NCBI RefSeq assembly: GCF_014653695.1 | Contig: NZ_BNAR01000004.1 | Span: forward strand, 186,001-250,000 | Direction of reading: 5' to 3' | DNA: 64,000 nt | Origin: Lentzea cavernae | GTDB lineage: Bacteria; Actinomycetota; Actinomycetes; Mycobacteriales; Pseudonocardiaceae | Part shown: positions 1 through 8,602 of the stretch, piece by piece | Numbering within the stretch: the stretch's first letter is position 1 | Layout of the letters: each line of letters begins with the position of its first letter | Notes under the pieces: model-generated | Told to the model about the DNA's origin: nothing | The model's input: only the letters and a program-made list of their open reading frames with translations | Database searches by the model: none | Translations under genes and position numbers: made by a program

Positions 1-671
1 TCGACGGTCTCGTAGACGACGTCGAGCACCTCGCCCGTGGCGGAGTCCCGAAGGCTGCCGGTCCAGTCGCTGCCGTAGCGGATGGTGTTGTCGACGCTGG
101 TGTACGTGCCGCAGTAGACGAGGTACGACGACGGCAGCGACCCCACGCGTTCGGTCAGGATCTCGACGATCCGGTCGGGCGGGAGGAACACCGACGCGTT
201 CACGCGCTGGTACAGCTCTCCGTCCACAGTGCACTCAAGGATCAGGTCCTCCCACCGCGGCGCGACATCGCTCCAGCGCCACACCTTGCGGCCCAGCACG
301 CTCGGGCAGTACTGCTTCGCCCAGATGATGCTGTGCTTCTCCAGCACGCGGTCGGTGTGGTCCGACCCGACACCGAGGTGGATCTCGCCCTCGTGCACGA
401 CGAGCACCAGCTCGACCTCTCCCGAGGTCGTCTCGCTGTGCACGCCGATCCGGTCGTCCGTCGTCACGGAGTTCACCGACATCGGGTAGATCCGGGGAGC
501 GGGTATGTCGAACGCGATCCGCACGCCGACGTCGGCCACCTCCTGCTGGTGCGCGAGGGCCGCGTTCGTGTCGACCGTCGCCGAGCCCAGGTTGTAGAGG
601 CGGTGCGGGGTCGTGACGAGCGTCTGCGGTTCCTCGCCCGTCCTCAGGACTTCGAGCGTGAAGGTGGTCAC
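1..671 (-). CDS. DUF2848 family protein, C-terminus outside window
   Basis: The minus-strand frame opens at a GTG at 671, with GAGG eight bases upstream, and is still open at base 1, so 223 codons are visible and the C-terminus is missing. Segments typical of DUF2848 proteins are present in order: SGEVELVLV, then LGVGSDHTDR, then IWAKQYCP and a KVWRW stretch. The family is sometimes likened to fumarylacetoacetate-hydrolase folds but has no established reaction that I can name. It follows the decarboxylase-like gene on the same strand, across a strong hairpin, so it may be only partly co-transcribed with it. A role in the same catabolic pathway is inference from position. Family call is fairly confident; function is open. 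Confidence 0.75.
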   Translation of the reverse strand, partial: MTTFTLEVLRTGEEPQTLVTTPHRLYNLGSATVDTNAALAHQQEVADVGVRIAFDIPAPRIYPMSVNSVTTDDRIGVHSETTSGEVELVLVVHEGEIHLGVGSDHTDRVLEKHSIIWAKQYCPSVLGRKVWRWSDVAPRWEDLILECTVDGELYQRVNASVFLPPDRIVEILTERVGSLPSSYLVYCGTYTSVDNTIRYGSDWTGSLRDSATGEVLDVVYETV

Positions 672-724
672 CCGCTGATCCTCGATTCGCAGTAGTGCCC
701 CAAACAGGAGTGCCGGGGGGAGAG

Positions 725-752
725 CCGTCCCGCGCGGGGGCACGCGGGACGG
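725..752 (-). terminator. GC-rich hairpin between two leftward genes
   Basis: A perfect 10-bp stem (CCGTCCCGCG against CGCGGGACGG) encloses an 8-base loop just after the stop of the gene ending at 761. There is no clear T-tract, which is common for actinobacterial terminators. It may end or attenuate transcription before the DUF2848 gene. Confidence 0.6.
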
Positions 753-760
753 CGTGGTCG

Positions 761-1141
761 TCAGCTCTCGTCGAAGACGCGGTGCAGCACCTGGGTGGCT
801 TCCTCGATGGCGGGCATGCCGGCGGGCAGGCCGGCGAGCGCGATCGCTTCCAGCACCTCACGGCGGCTCGCGCCGTGGGCGACGGCCCTGCGGGCGAAGT
901 GGATGATGCCGTCCGGGTCGCCCTTGGTGGCCGTGGCGACGCCCACCAGGACGAGGTAGCGGGTCTTGAGCTCCAACGCCCTGGGTTCGTCGGCGAACAG
1001 CAGCTCGGACGCGAGGGCGTCGTAGCGGCTCAGGATCTCCGGGTCGACCTCGTCGAGCAGCTCGTGCACCGGCAGCACGTACCCGCGCTTTGCCCGCACT
1101 CGCGCGAGAGCCTCGGAGTCGGTGTTCTCGGTGGTGGTCAT
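761..1141 (-). CDS. carboxymuconolactone decarboxylase-like protein
   Basis: This 126-residue protein has the size and layout of the CMD/AhpD-like family. A helix with ELKTRYLVLVGVA is followed by a GIIHFARRAVAHGA segment and an REVLEAIALAG helix, the usual order of the CMD core. It contains no cysteine, so the redox CxxC of AhpD-type alkylhydroperoxidases is absent and a ring-opening or lactone-type reaction is more likely than peroxidase activity. Its ATG overlaps the stop of the upstream flavoenzyme gene as TGATG, which indicates translational coupling. The earlier in-frame extension lies inside the flavoenzyme gene and was not used. The substrate is unknown; it probably acts on a product of the neighbouring flavoenzymes. 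Confidence 0.85.
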   Translation of the reverse strand: MTTTENTDSEALARVRAKRGYVLPVHELLDEVDPEILSRYDALASELLFADEPRALELKTRYLVLVGVATATKGDPDGIIHFARRAVAHGASRREVLEAIALAGLPAGMPAIEEATQVLHRVFDES

Positions 1142-3129
1142 CAGATTTCCCTTCCGGCGAGTTCGCCTTCCCAGATGGCGTTGAACACCCGGCGCGGCGA
1201 CACGCTGTCGCCGATCGCCCGCACGGGCACAACGCCCTGCAGCGCGTGGAACAGGGCGTCCTCCGCCTTGTTGCCGGTGCTGAGCACCACCGCGTCCACG
1301 TCTTCGTGCACGGTGGACTCGTTCGTCCACACGTCGGCGAGCGTCACCGCGTCCTCGTTGACGGAGACCAGCTCGTGGTCGGTGATGAACTTGACGCCCT
1401 TGTTGCGGATGCGCCGGTACGTGGCCTGGAGGTCACGACTGGCCTCCAGGTCGGGGGCGACCTGCGGCAGCCGCGTCACGATGGTCACCTTGTGGCGCAG
1501 GTCGGCGAGGTGCTCGGCGACGACGACGGCCTGGCGTGCGCCCGTGTCGTCGAAGACGAAGACCGTCGGGCCGAGCTCGGCCTTGCCCGCCATGACCTCG
1601 TTGATCGAGTACACGTTCCACTGGTCGGCGCCCGGCACGATCGTCCCGTCGCCCCAGGACGAGGGGCGCAGCGAGCTCCAGCCGTGCTTCAGCGGTGTCG
1701 AGCCGGTGGCGACGACGACCTCGTCGAACCCGGCCAGGTCGTCGGCCTCCGCCCGGTGCGAGAGCTTGACCTCGACCTGGGTCTCCCCGATCTGCGAGAT
1801 CAGCCAGTCGGTGATGCCCTGCCACTCGGCGTAGGTCTCCGAGCGGGCCATCAGCGCGACCTGGCCGCCCAGTTCGGAGTTCTGCTCGAACAGGGTCACG
1901 GAATGGCCGCGTTGCGCCGCCGTCAGCGCCGCCCGCAGACCACCGGGCCCGCCACCGACCACGGCGACGCGCTTGCTCTCCTGCGCCTGCTTCAACGTGC
2001 CGACGCCGAGCTCCGACTCCCTTGCGACAGCGGGGTTGTGGATGCACGCCAGCGGCGAGTTGACGATCGAGGCGAGGCACCAGTTCGACCCGACGCACGG
2101 CCTGATCGACGTGGCCGCGTTCCGCATGGCCTTGTTCGGCCACTCCGGGTCGGCGATCAGCGTGCGGGTCATGCCCACCATGTCGGCGTCACCGCGCTCC
2201 AGCAACGCCTCGGCGAGTTCCGGGGTGTTGATCCGGCCGACCGCGACCACCGGGATGTCCGGCAGCGCCGCCTTGATCCGGGCGGTGTCCTCGAGCTGGA
2301 ACCCGGCCGGCTGGGGCGTGGCGCCGTAGATGTTCATGCGCTCGACGTAGGTGCCCGCGGTGACCGACACGTAGTCGACCAGGCCGGTGTCCGTGATCGC
2401 CTTCGCGATCTCGGTCCAGTCCGCGTTGGTCAGTCCACCCGGGACGTCGCCGTCGGTGCCGTTGATGCGGACGCCGACGATCCTGTCCGGGCCGACCTCG
2501 TCCCGGGTCTTGCGGATGATGTCGAGGATCAGCCGCAGGCGGTTCTCGAAGTTGCCGCCGTACTGGTCGTCGCGGTGGTTGGTCGCCGGGGAGAGGAACT
2601 GGCCCAGCAGGTAACCGTGGGCCAGGCCGTGCACCTCGACGCCGTCGAGACCGCCTTCCGCCGCGTACCGCGCCGCGAGCACGTAGCCGTTGACCAGCTC
2701 GTCGACCTCGGCCTGCGTGAGGACGTGCGGCATCTCGCGGTAGATGGTGCAGGGCACCGAGGACGGCGCCCAGACCGGCAGGCGGTTGACCGTGCCGCTG
2801 GTCTCCCGGCCGCGGTGCCAGGGCTGGGCCAGCAGAAGGCATCCGTGCTCGTGCACGGCCGCCGCGAGCTTGCGGTAGTTGTCCACGACCGCGCGGTCGA
2901 ACGCGAAGATCTTGCCCTTGTACGGCTGCGTGGTGGGGTGGACCGCCATCGCCTCCATGGTGATGACGCCGACTCCGCCGCGAGCGCGCTCCGCGTAGTA
3001 GTGCACGTGCGCGTCGCTGAAGTTGTGGTCCTTCACCAACTGGGTGCTGTGGGCGGTCATCCAGACACGGTTCTTGGCCGTCTTCGGGCCGATCCGCATC
3101 GGACTGAACAGGTTCGGGTAGTCGCTCAT
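1141..3129 (-). CDS. FadH/trimethylamine-dehydrogenase-type flavoenzyme
   Basis: At 662 residues this has the full length of the 2,4-dienoyl-CoA reductase/trimethylamine dehydrogenase group. It has an N-terminal FMN-binding old-yellow-enzyme barrel (about 1-340, with SPATNHRDDQYGG near the active site), an iron-sulfur segment, and a C-terminal dinucleotide-binding domain opening with VVGGGPGG. The iron-sulfur segment reads CVGSNWC then ten residues then C. Homologues have CxxCxxC or CxxCxxxC followed by a fourth Cys, so the second ligand is replaced by serine here. The gene sits three bases after the binding-protein gene and overlaps the next one. It probably reduces or demethylates an unsaturated substrate taken up by that transporter. 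The family is clear, the substrate is not. Confidence 0.88.
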   Translation of the reverse strand: MSDYPNLFSPMRIGPKTAKNRVWMTAHSTQLVKDHNFSDAHVHYYAERARGGVGVITMEAMAVHPTTQPYKGKIFAFDRAVVDNYRKLAAAVHEHGCLLLAQPWHRGRETSGTVNRLPVWAPSSVPCTIYREMPHVLTQAEVDELVNGYVLAARYAAEGGLDGVEVHGLAHGYLLGQFLSPATNHRDDQYGGNFENRLRLILDIIRKTRDEVGPDRIVGVRINGTDGDVPGGLTNADWTEIAKAITDTGLVDYVSVTAGTYVERMNIYGATPQPAGFQLEDTARIKAALPDIPVVAVGRINTPELAEALLERGDADMVGMTRTLIADPEWPNKAMRNAATSIRPCVGSNWCLASIVNSPLACIHNPAVARESELGVGTLKQAQESKRVAVVGGGPGGLRAALTAAQRGHSVTLFEQNSELGGQVALMARSETYAEWQGITDWLISQIGETQVEVKLSHRAEADDLAGFDEVVVATGSTPLKHGWSSLRPSSWGDGTIVPGADQWNVYSINEVMAGKAELGPTVFVFDDTGARQAVVVAEHLADLRHKVTIVTRLPQVAPDLEASRDLQATYRRIRNKGVKFITDHELVSVNEDAVTLADVWTNESTVHEDVDAVVLSTGNKAEDALFHALQGVVPVRAIGDSVSPRRVFNAIWEGELAGREI

Positions 3130-3132
3130 TCG

Positions 3133-4794
3133 TCAGCCCTGCTTGAGAGTGTGGACGAACATCTCGCCGTTCGGCGCGTGCTGGTAGTTCGTCAGGCCCT
3201 TGCGCACCGCGTGCACGAAGTCGCGGTCGACGATGTAGATGAAGCCGGGGTGGTTCGCCTGGATCTCGGCGGCCTTCTTCACGAGCGCGTCGCGCTCCGC
3301 GCCGGGAGTGGTCCTGCCGACCTGGGCGGTGACGGAGTCGAGCTCGGCGTCGACGTAGCCGAAGGTGTTGAGCTTGCTCTTCGAGGAGTTGTACAAGAAG
3401 AGCGAGTAGTACGGGTCGGCCACGGCGGGCGGTTCGAGGTAGAGCAGCGCCTGGAAGTTGCCGTCGTGGAAGACCGTGTTGATCTCGGTGGCGCTGGCCA
3501 GGGTCTGGATCTTGACCTCGATGCCGACCTGGCGCAGCTGGCTCTGCAGCAGGATCGCGATCTGCTCGGCCTCGGCGCCGGGACGCGCGGGGCTGATGTG
3601 CAGCGTGATCGACAGCGGGCCGACCCCGGCGGCGCTCAGCAGCTTCTTGGCCTCGTCGACGTTGTACTGGTACTTCGCGGCGTTGGGCAGGTCCAGGCCG
3701 TAGGCGGCGCTCACGGTCGCGTCGGCCGGCTTGTTGAAACCGCGGTAGACGGCGTCGACGATCGTCTTGCGGTCGATGGCGAGGGAGATCGCCTTGCGGA
3801 CCTCGTTCTTGCCGAGCACCGGGTCCTTGGCGTTGAGCACCAACGGAATGCGGTCGGCGGAGACGCACGTCTGCACGTCGATGGCGGGGTTGCTGCGCAG
3901 CTGCGCGTACTGCTCGTACTGCAGACCCGTGGCGTAGGAGGCGTTGCCGGTGGACAGCAGCTGCGCGCGGCTCGCCGGGTCGGCGACACCGACGAACACG
4001 AGCTTCTCGACGTCGCCGCGCTCGCCCGTGTAGTTCGGGTTCTTGGTGAGCGTCAGGCGGTCACCGGAGACGAAGTCACCGGTCACGTGCGTCCAGGGGC
4101 CGAACGTGGAGGCGTTGCGGGACACGAAGGCCTTGCCCCACGGGTCCTCCGCGGTGACGTTCTTCTTGATCTCGGTGCTGTCCAGGACCCGGAACTGCGC
4201 CCACGTCAGGATCGCGATGTCCATCGCCGACGGGTTGTCCATGAGGATCTCGAAGTTGCGGTCGTCCACGACCTTGATCGGGTCGGCCGCCCAGTCCGCG
4301 ACGTCCTGCATGAGCGTGTTGGGCGTGCCGACCTTCAGCTGGATGAGCCTGTCGATCGTCCACTTGACATCGTTGGAGGTCAGCGTGTTGCCCGCGGCGC
4401 TGCGGGCCTCCTTCAGCTTGACCTTGACGACCTTGCCGTCGGCACTGCGCTCGTAGGACTCGGCCAGCTCGCCGTTGATCTGGTCGACCTTGGCGAGGGC
4501 GTCGCAGCCCTGCTTCGGCAGGCCCTCCGTGCCCCAGCGGAAGAGCGAGCTGCCGAGCTCGAACCCGATGTTGCGCGACGGGTCGCCCTGGTAGTCGGCG
4601 GGATCGAGGCTGGTGGGAAGACCCGTGATCGCGTAGGTGAACGTGGTGCCCGCCTTCGGCCTCTCCTGGGCGGCGCCACCACCACCGCACGCCGCCACCG
4701 CGAGTGCCGCGACGACCGCCAGAGCCACAGGACGCACGACGCCAAACGCGGCGGTGCCGGTTGCAGATGTTCGGGCAACTGGTCTCCGAGTCAT
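3133..4794 (-). CDS. family-5 (peptide/opine-type) ABC solute-binding lipoprotein
   Basis: The mature protein of about 518 residues follows a lipoprotein signal ending LAVAAC, with the lipidated Cys near residue 36. The body matches SBP_bac_5 proteins: LPTSLDPADYQ near the N-terminus, a KEARSAAGNTLTSNDVKWTIDRL region, then RKAISLAIDRKTIV and late DPYYSLFLY segments. Such proteins bind peptides, nickel, opines or plant-derived small molecules for an ABC importer. No permease or ATPase genes follow here, so its partners must lie elsewhere. I chose ATG 4794, with GGTGAGG just upstream, rather than an overlapping TTG at 4797. It is first in the leftward operon, opposite the second flavoenzyme. 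Confidence 0.88.
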   Translation of the reverse strand: MTRRPVARTSATGTAAFGVVRPVALAVVAALAVAACGGGGAAQERPKAGTTFTYAITGLPTSLDPADYQGDPSRNIGFELGSSLFRWGTEGLPKQGCDALAKVDQINGELAESYERSADGKVVKVKLKEARSAAGNTLTSNDVKWTIDRLIQLKVGTPNTLMQDVADWAADPIKVVDDRNFEILMDNPSAMDIAILTWAQFRVLDSTEIKKNVTAEDPWGKAFVSRNASTFGPWTHVTGDFVSGDRLTLTKNPNYTGERGDVEKLVFVGVADPASRAQLLSTGNASYATGLQYEQYAQLRSNPAIDVQTCVSADRIPLVLNAKDPVLGKNEVRKAISLAIDRKTIVDAVYRGFNKPADATVSAAYGLDLPNAAKYQYNVDEAKKLLSAAGVGPLSITLHISPARPGAEAEQIAILLQSQLRQVGIEVKIQTLASATEINTVFHDGNFQALLYLEPPAVADPYYSLFLYNSSKSKLNTFGYVDAELDSVTAQVGRTTPGAERDALVKKAAEIQANHPGFIYIVDRDFVHAVRKGLTNYQHAPNGEMFVHTLKQG

Positions 4795-4934
4795 CAAACC
4801 TCACCTTGTTCCGGTCAACGGGAAGGGGTTACGCTCCTGTCCCACTCTCAAGAACTCGGTGACGGGCTGTCAAGACTTCATTGAAAACTAATTGAGACTG
4901 CAACAAGCGTCCACATGCGAGACCAACATCATTT

Positions 4935-4951
4935 TCGTTGGACCAGAACGA
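4935..4951. promoter_or_regulatory. candidate IclR operator in divergent promoter region
   Basis: The 174-base gap between the divergent genes starting at 4794 and 4969 must hold both promoters. Within it TCGTT and AACGA form a 5-bp inverted repeat around a 7-base spacer, in an AT-richer patch. An IclR gene lies two genes away, so this is a plausible but weakly supported operator. Confidence 0.3.
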
Positions 4952-4968
4952 TTTCGGAGGGTCGCCGG

Positions 4969-6939
4969 ATGACTACTCGTTCACGTCTGCACGAGACAGT
5001 CCACAGCGGACGTCTCACGCTGCGTAATCGACTGGTCATGCCGGCGCACACGACGAACTTCGCGGCCGCCGGCGCGTTCTCCGCGCGGCACATGGCCTAC
5101 CACCGGGCACGGGCCGCCGGTGGAGTCGGGCTGATCATCACCGAGGGCATGCGCGTGCACCCGACGAGCCTGGGGCGCACCAACACCGTGTCGGCCTTCG
5201 ACGACGCCGTGATCCCGTCGCTGACCGAGCTGGTGCGGACCGTGCACGCCGAGGGCGCGAAGCTCGCCGCGCAGCTGCTGCACGTCGGCAGGCAGTCGGG
5301 CGGCCACAACATGCTCACCCCGGCCTGGGCGGCCTCGCCCATCCCCTGGTCCGCGACCGCCGCCGTGCCGCACCAGATGAGCACGGACGAGATCGCCGAG
5401 CTCGTCACCGCCTTCGGCGCGGCCGCACGCCGGGTGGCGGCGGCGGGAGTCGACGCCGTCGAGGTCCACCTCGGACACGGTCACCTGCTCCAGCAGTTCC
5501 TGTCGCCCGCGACGAACCAGCGCACCGACCGCTACGGCGGCAGCCTCGCGAACCGGCTGCGCCTCACCCACGAGGTGCTCGACTCGGTCGCGGCGGCGTT
5601 GCCCGCCGGAACGCCGGTGATCCTGCGGATCAGCGCGGACGAGTTCATCGAGGGAGGGCTCGGCGTCGAGGAGATGCTCGCCGCCGTGGCCCTGGTGGTC
5701 GAGGACCACGAGATCGACGTCCTGCACGTGAGCCACTCGGCGTACGTGGGCACCGCGAGCATCGCCACGCAGATGGCCGACATGAGCTTCCCTCCGCTTC
5801 CCTTCCGACACCTCCCCCGCGCGTTCAAGAAGGAGTTCCCGCAGCTCAGCGTGCTCGCCGTGGGCCGAGTCGACACCCTCGCGAACGCCGAGAGCCTCGT
5901 CGAGTCGGGTGACGCCGACCTGGTCGCGCTGGCCCGGCCGCACATCGCGAACCCGAACCTCGCGCTCCCGCTGGTGGCGACGCCCACGCGCGAGTGCATC
6001 GCCTGCAACCAGGGCTGCGCGGGCAGGCTGGAGGCGGGCCTGCCGATCAGCTGCGTGGTCAACCCCGAGGCCGGCATGGAACGGGAGTGGGACGCGCTGC
6101 GCACCGCCGCACGACGCGGGCCCCGGGGCAGGGTCCTGGTCGTCGGAGGCGGACCGGCGGGACTCGAAGCCGCGATCGCGGCCGCCTCCGCAGGACACCA
6201 CACCTGTCTCGTCGAGGCGGCGGACGAGCTCGGCGGCGCTCTCCGGCTCGCCACCGCGCTCCCGATGCGCGCCGAGTTCGGCCGGTTCATCGCCGAGGCC
6301 GAGTCGCTCGCACGTCACCTCGGGGTCGACGTCAAACTCGGTGTGCGCGCCGGCGAACACCTCCTCGCGGACGGCTGGGACCACGTCGTCCTCGCCACCG
6401 GCGCCGCGGACGTGCCGGACACCCGGTTCCCCGCGCTGCCGCTGGACACCGCCGTCACCGATCCCGGCAGCACCGGTGGCCACGTCGTCCTGATCGACGA
6501 GGACGGCACCACCACGGCCCTCGCCGTGGCCGACCTGCTGCTGAGCCGCGGCTGCCGGGTCACGCTGCTGACCGACCGCCCCGCCCTGTCGTGGCGAGTA
6601 CCCGTCTACTCCCGTCCAGCCCTGCTGCAACGGTTGAGCGGTCGTGGTTTCAGCGCCGTGCTGATGCGCACGCCGCTGCGTCTCGACGACGGCGTGCTGA
6701 CTTACGCGGACCCGCTGTCCGGCGAGCACGGAGAGCTGGAGAATGTCTCGTCTGTGATCACCATCCGTCAGAGAGCCGCCGGCACCCCGCCCGCCCACCC
6801 CGGCGGAGTCGTGGTGGGCGACGCCTACGCACCGCGCACGGCGCTGGAAGCCGCGTTCGAGGGCAGGCTCGCCGGGCTCTCGGCGGCGGACACCCCCGAC
6901 GTACGTGCCGCGGCGGCCACGCTGCGCGGCCGTCTCTGA
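4969..6939 (+). CDS. second FadH-type NADH:flavin oxidoreductase
   Basis: This 656-residue protein has the same architecture as the flavoenzyme at 1141-3129. It has an FMN barrel with GVDAVEVHLGHGHLLQQFLS and SPATNQRTDRYGG, a 4Fe-4S segment CIACNQGC plus eleven residues plus C with all four ligands, and an FAD/NAD domain beginning VLVVGGGPAGLEAA. I chose ATG 4969 because GGAGG lies eight bases upstream; an earlier in-frame ATG at 4915 has no ribosome site. It heads the rightward set with the IclR regulator and a CitE-like lyase. Having two divergent paralogues suggests two successive reductive or demethylating steps, or two substrates. Confidence 0.88.
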   Translation: MTTRSRLHETVHSGRLTLRNRLVMPAHTTNFAAAGAFSARHMAYHRARAAGGVGLIITEGMRVHPTSLGRTNTVSAFDDAVIPSLTELVRTVHAEGAKLAAQLLHVGRQSGGHNMLTPAWAASPIPWSATAAVPHQMSTDEIAELVTAFGAAARRVAAAGVDAVEVHLGHGHLLQQFLSPATNQRTDRYGGSLANRLRLTHEVLDSVAAALPAGTPVILRISADEFIEGGLGVEEMLAAVALVVEDHEIDVLHVSHSAYVGTASIATQMADMSFPPLPFRHLPRAFKKEFPQLSVLAVGRVDTLANAESLVESGDADLVALARPHIANPNLALPLVATPTRECIACNQGCAGRLEAGLPISCVVNPEAGMEREWDALRTAARRGPRGRVLVVGGGPAGLEAAIAAASAGHHTCLVEAADELGGALRLATALPMRAEFGRFIAEAESLARHLGVDVKLGVRAGEHLLADGWDHVVLATGAADVPDTRFPALPLDTAVTDPGSTGGHVVLIDEDGTTTALAVADLLLSRGCRVTLLTDRPALSWRVPVYSRPALLQRLSGRGFSAVLMRTPLRLDDGVLTYADPLSGEHGELENVSSVITIRQRAAGTPPAHPGGVVVGDAYAPRTALEAAFEGRLAGLSAADTPDVRAAAATLRGRL

Positions 6940-6960
6940 ACCAGAACCGGAAGGACGGCC

Positions 6961-7713
6961 ATGCAAGCGGTCGAACGGGTCTCAGCCGTGCTGCTGAGCT
7001 TCACCGAGTCAAACCGCGACCTCGGCGTCACCGAGATCGCGGAAGCGGTCAACCTTCCCAAGAGCGCGGTGCACCGCATCCTGGACGCGCTGACGAAGTC
7101 CGGGCTGCTCGCCAAGGACCCCGAGCGCAGCAGGTACAGCCTCGGGCCACGCCTGATGGAGCTGAGCCTCGCCTCCCTGGGGTCCATGGACATCCGGACG
7201 CTCTCGCAGCCGATCATGGAGGACGTCCGCGACGCCGTCGGCGAGACCGTGACCCTGAGCTTCGTCGTGGGCAAGGAACGCATGTACGTCGCCCAGGTCG
7301 AGAGCAAGCAGGACGTCCGGATGACAGTCGAGGTCGGCAGGCGCGCGCCCCTGTACGCCGGTGCGTCGGGCCGGGCGATCCTGATGACGTTCTCCCCCGC
7401 CGACCTCGACGCCTACCTGGCGGGAGTCGACCTCGCACCGCTGACCGAGCGCACCATCCGCGACAGGACCACGCTGCGCGCGATGCTCGACGTCGACCAG
7501 CGCCGCGGCTACTCGGTGAGCCGCGGCGAACGCGACCCCTACGCCGCCGCGGTCGCCGCCCCGATCGTGGCCAGAGGCAACCGCGCCATCGGCTGCTTCA
7601 GCGTCTGCGGCCCGCACGAACGTCTCAAGGATGCGGTGGCCGAGACGCTGGGACCCGTCGTCACCGAGGCAGCCGCGAAGCTGTCCGCCCTGCTCAGGGG
7701 AACCAACGACTGA
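6961..7713 (+). CDS. IclR-family transcriptional regulator
   Basis: The 250-residue protein has an N-terminal winged helix (about 4-65, with LGVTEIAEAVNLPKSAVHRI as the recognition region) and an IclR effector domain (about 75-245) with AGASGRAIL and a late AAPIVARGNRAIG strand. IclR proteins usually bind a small aromatic or organic acid and control a neighbouring degradation operon. It lies 21 bases after the flavoenzyme gene and 16 bases before the lyase gene, so it is probably in their operon. It may also act at the divergent promoter. No unusual residues are seen. Confidence 0.92.
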   Translation: MQAVERVSAVLLSFTESNRDLGVTEIAEAVNLPKSAVHRILDALTKSGLLAKDPERSRYSLGPRLMELSLASLGSMDIRTLSQPIMEDVRDAVGETVTLSFVVGKERMYVAQVESKQDVRMTVEVGRRAPLYAGASGRAILMTFSPADLDAYLAGVDLAPLTERTIRDRTTLRAMLDVDQRRGYSVSRGERDPYAAAVAAPIVARGNRAIGCFSVCGPHERLKDAVAETLGPVVTEAAAKLSALLRGTND

Positions 7714-7729
7714 ACTCTGGAGGTGTGCG

Positions 7730-8599
7730 ATGCCGGACGGGCCCGCGCTGCCGGGAAGAAGCTATCTCTACGTCCCGGGCCACCGGGACACCCGCCACCT
7801 GCGCGCGTTGCACAGCGGCGCGGACGACGTGATCGTCGACCTGGAGGACGCGGTCCCCGCCGAGGCCAAGGAGCAGGCCCGTTCGGCCTGCGCCCGCCTG
7901 CTCGCCGGCGACCTCACCGGTGGGGCCAGGGTGTGGGCGCGGGTCAACTCGCACCCGGCGCACCTGGCGTCCGACCTCGCCGCCGTCGTGTCGCCGTCCC
8001 TCACCGGCGTCTGGGTGCCCAAGGCCGAGCCCGCGCTGCTGGCCGAGGTCGACGAGAGACTCACCGAGCTGGAGCGCGGCGCCGGAATTCCGATCGGTGC
8101 CACCGCTGTGATCGCACTGGTGGAGACCGCCCTGGGCGTGCTGCGAGCGGAGCAGGTGGCTCAGTCACCTCGCGTGCTGCGCCTCGGCATCGGTGAGGCG
8201 GACCTCGCGGGCGAACTGCGCCTGCGCCCCGACGCCGAGTCGAACCAGCTGCACGGCGTCCGGCTCGCCGTCGTGCTCGCCGGCGCGGCCGCCGGCCTCG
8301 CACCCCCTGTAGGCCCGGTGGAGATCTCCCTGCACGACGAGGACCGCCTCCGCGCGTCCACGACCGTGCTGCTGCGCCAGGGTTTCCGCGCGCGAACCGC
8401 GTTGCACCCGCGCCAGGTGCCGGTGATCAACGCCGTCTTCACGCCCACCTCCGGGGAGGTCGAGGAGGCGACCGCGCTGCTCGCCGTCCTCGACGAGGCC
8501 CAGCGGCGCGGGCAGGCGACGGCGGTCGACCCCGCTGGTCGCCTCGTCGACCCGGCGGTGGTCCGCAGCGCCAGGGAAGTCCTAGACCGGGCCCGGTGA
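7730..8599 (+). CDS. HpcH/HpaI-CitE-like CoA-ester lyase
   Basis: A 289-residue single-domain TIM barrel of the citrate-lyase beta type. It opens RSYLYVPGHR, then has DDVIVDLEDAVPAEAKEQAR with its acidic metal ligand region, RVNSH, an ALVETALGVL strand and LGIGEADLAGEL. These match CitE-like enzymes that cleave or hydrolyse beta-hydroxyacyl-CoA or malyl-CoA thioesters. The start is ATG 7730, with GGAGG six bases upstream; a longer frame from 7631 overlaps the IclR gene and is rejected. As the last gene of the rightward set it may carry out the carbon-carbon cleavage step of the pathway. Substrate unknown. Confidence 0.85.
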   Translation: MPDGPALPGRSYLYVPGHRDTRHLRALHSGADDVIVDLEDAVPAEAKEQARSACARLLAGDLTGGARVWARVNSHPAHLASDLAAVVSPSLTGVWVPKAEPALLAEVDERLTELERGAGIPIGATAVIALVETALGVLRAEQVAQSPRVLRLGIGEADLAGELRLRPDAESNQLHGVRLAVVLAGAAAGLAPPVGPVEISLHDEDRLRASTTVLLRQGFRARTALHPRQVPVINAVFTPTSGEVEEATALLAVLDEAQRRGQATAVDPAGRLVDPAVVRSAREVLDRAR

Positions 8600-8602
8600 C
8601 CT

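Noticed and set aside
1090..4884. 1264-codon open frame on the plus strand
   Set aside because: It runs antisense through four well-identified genes. Its composition is the Arg/Val/Asp-rich pattern expected opposite high-GC coding DNA, and it matches no domain.
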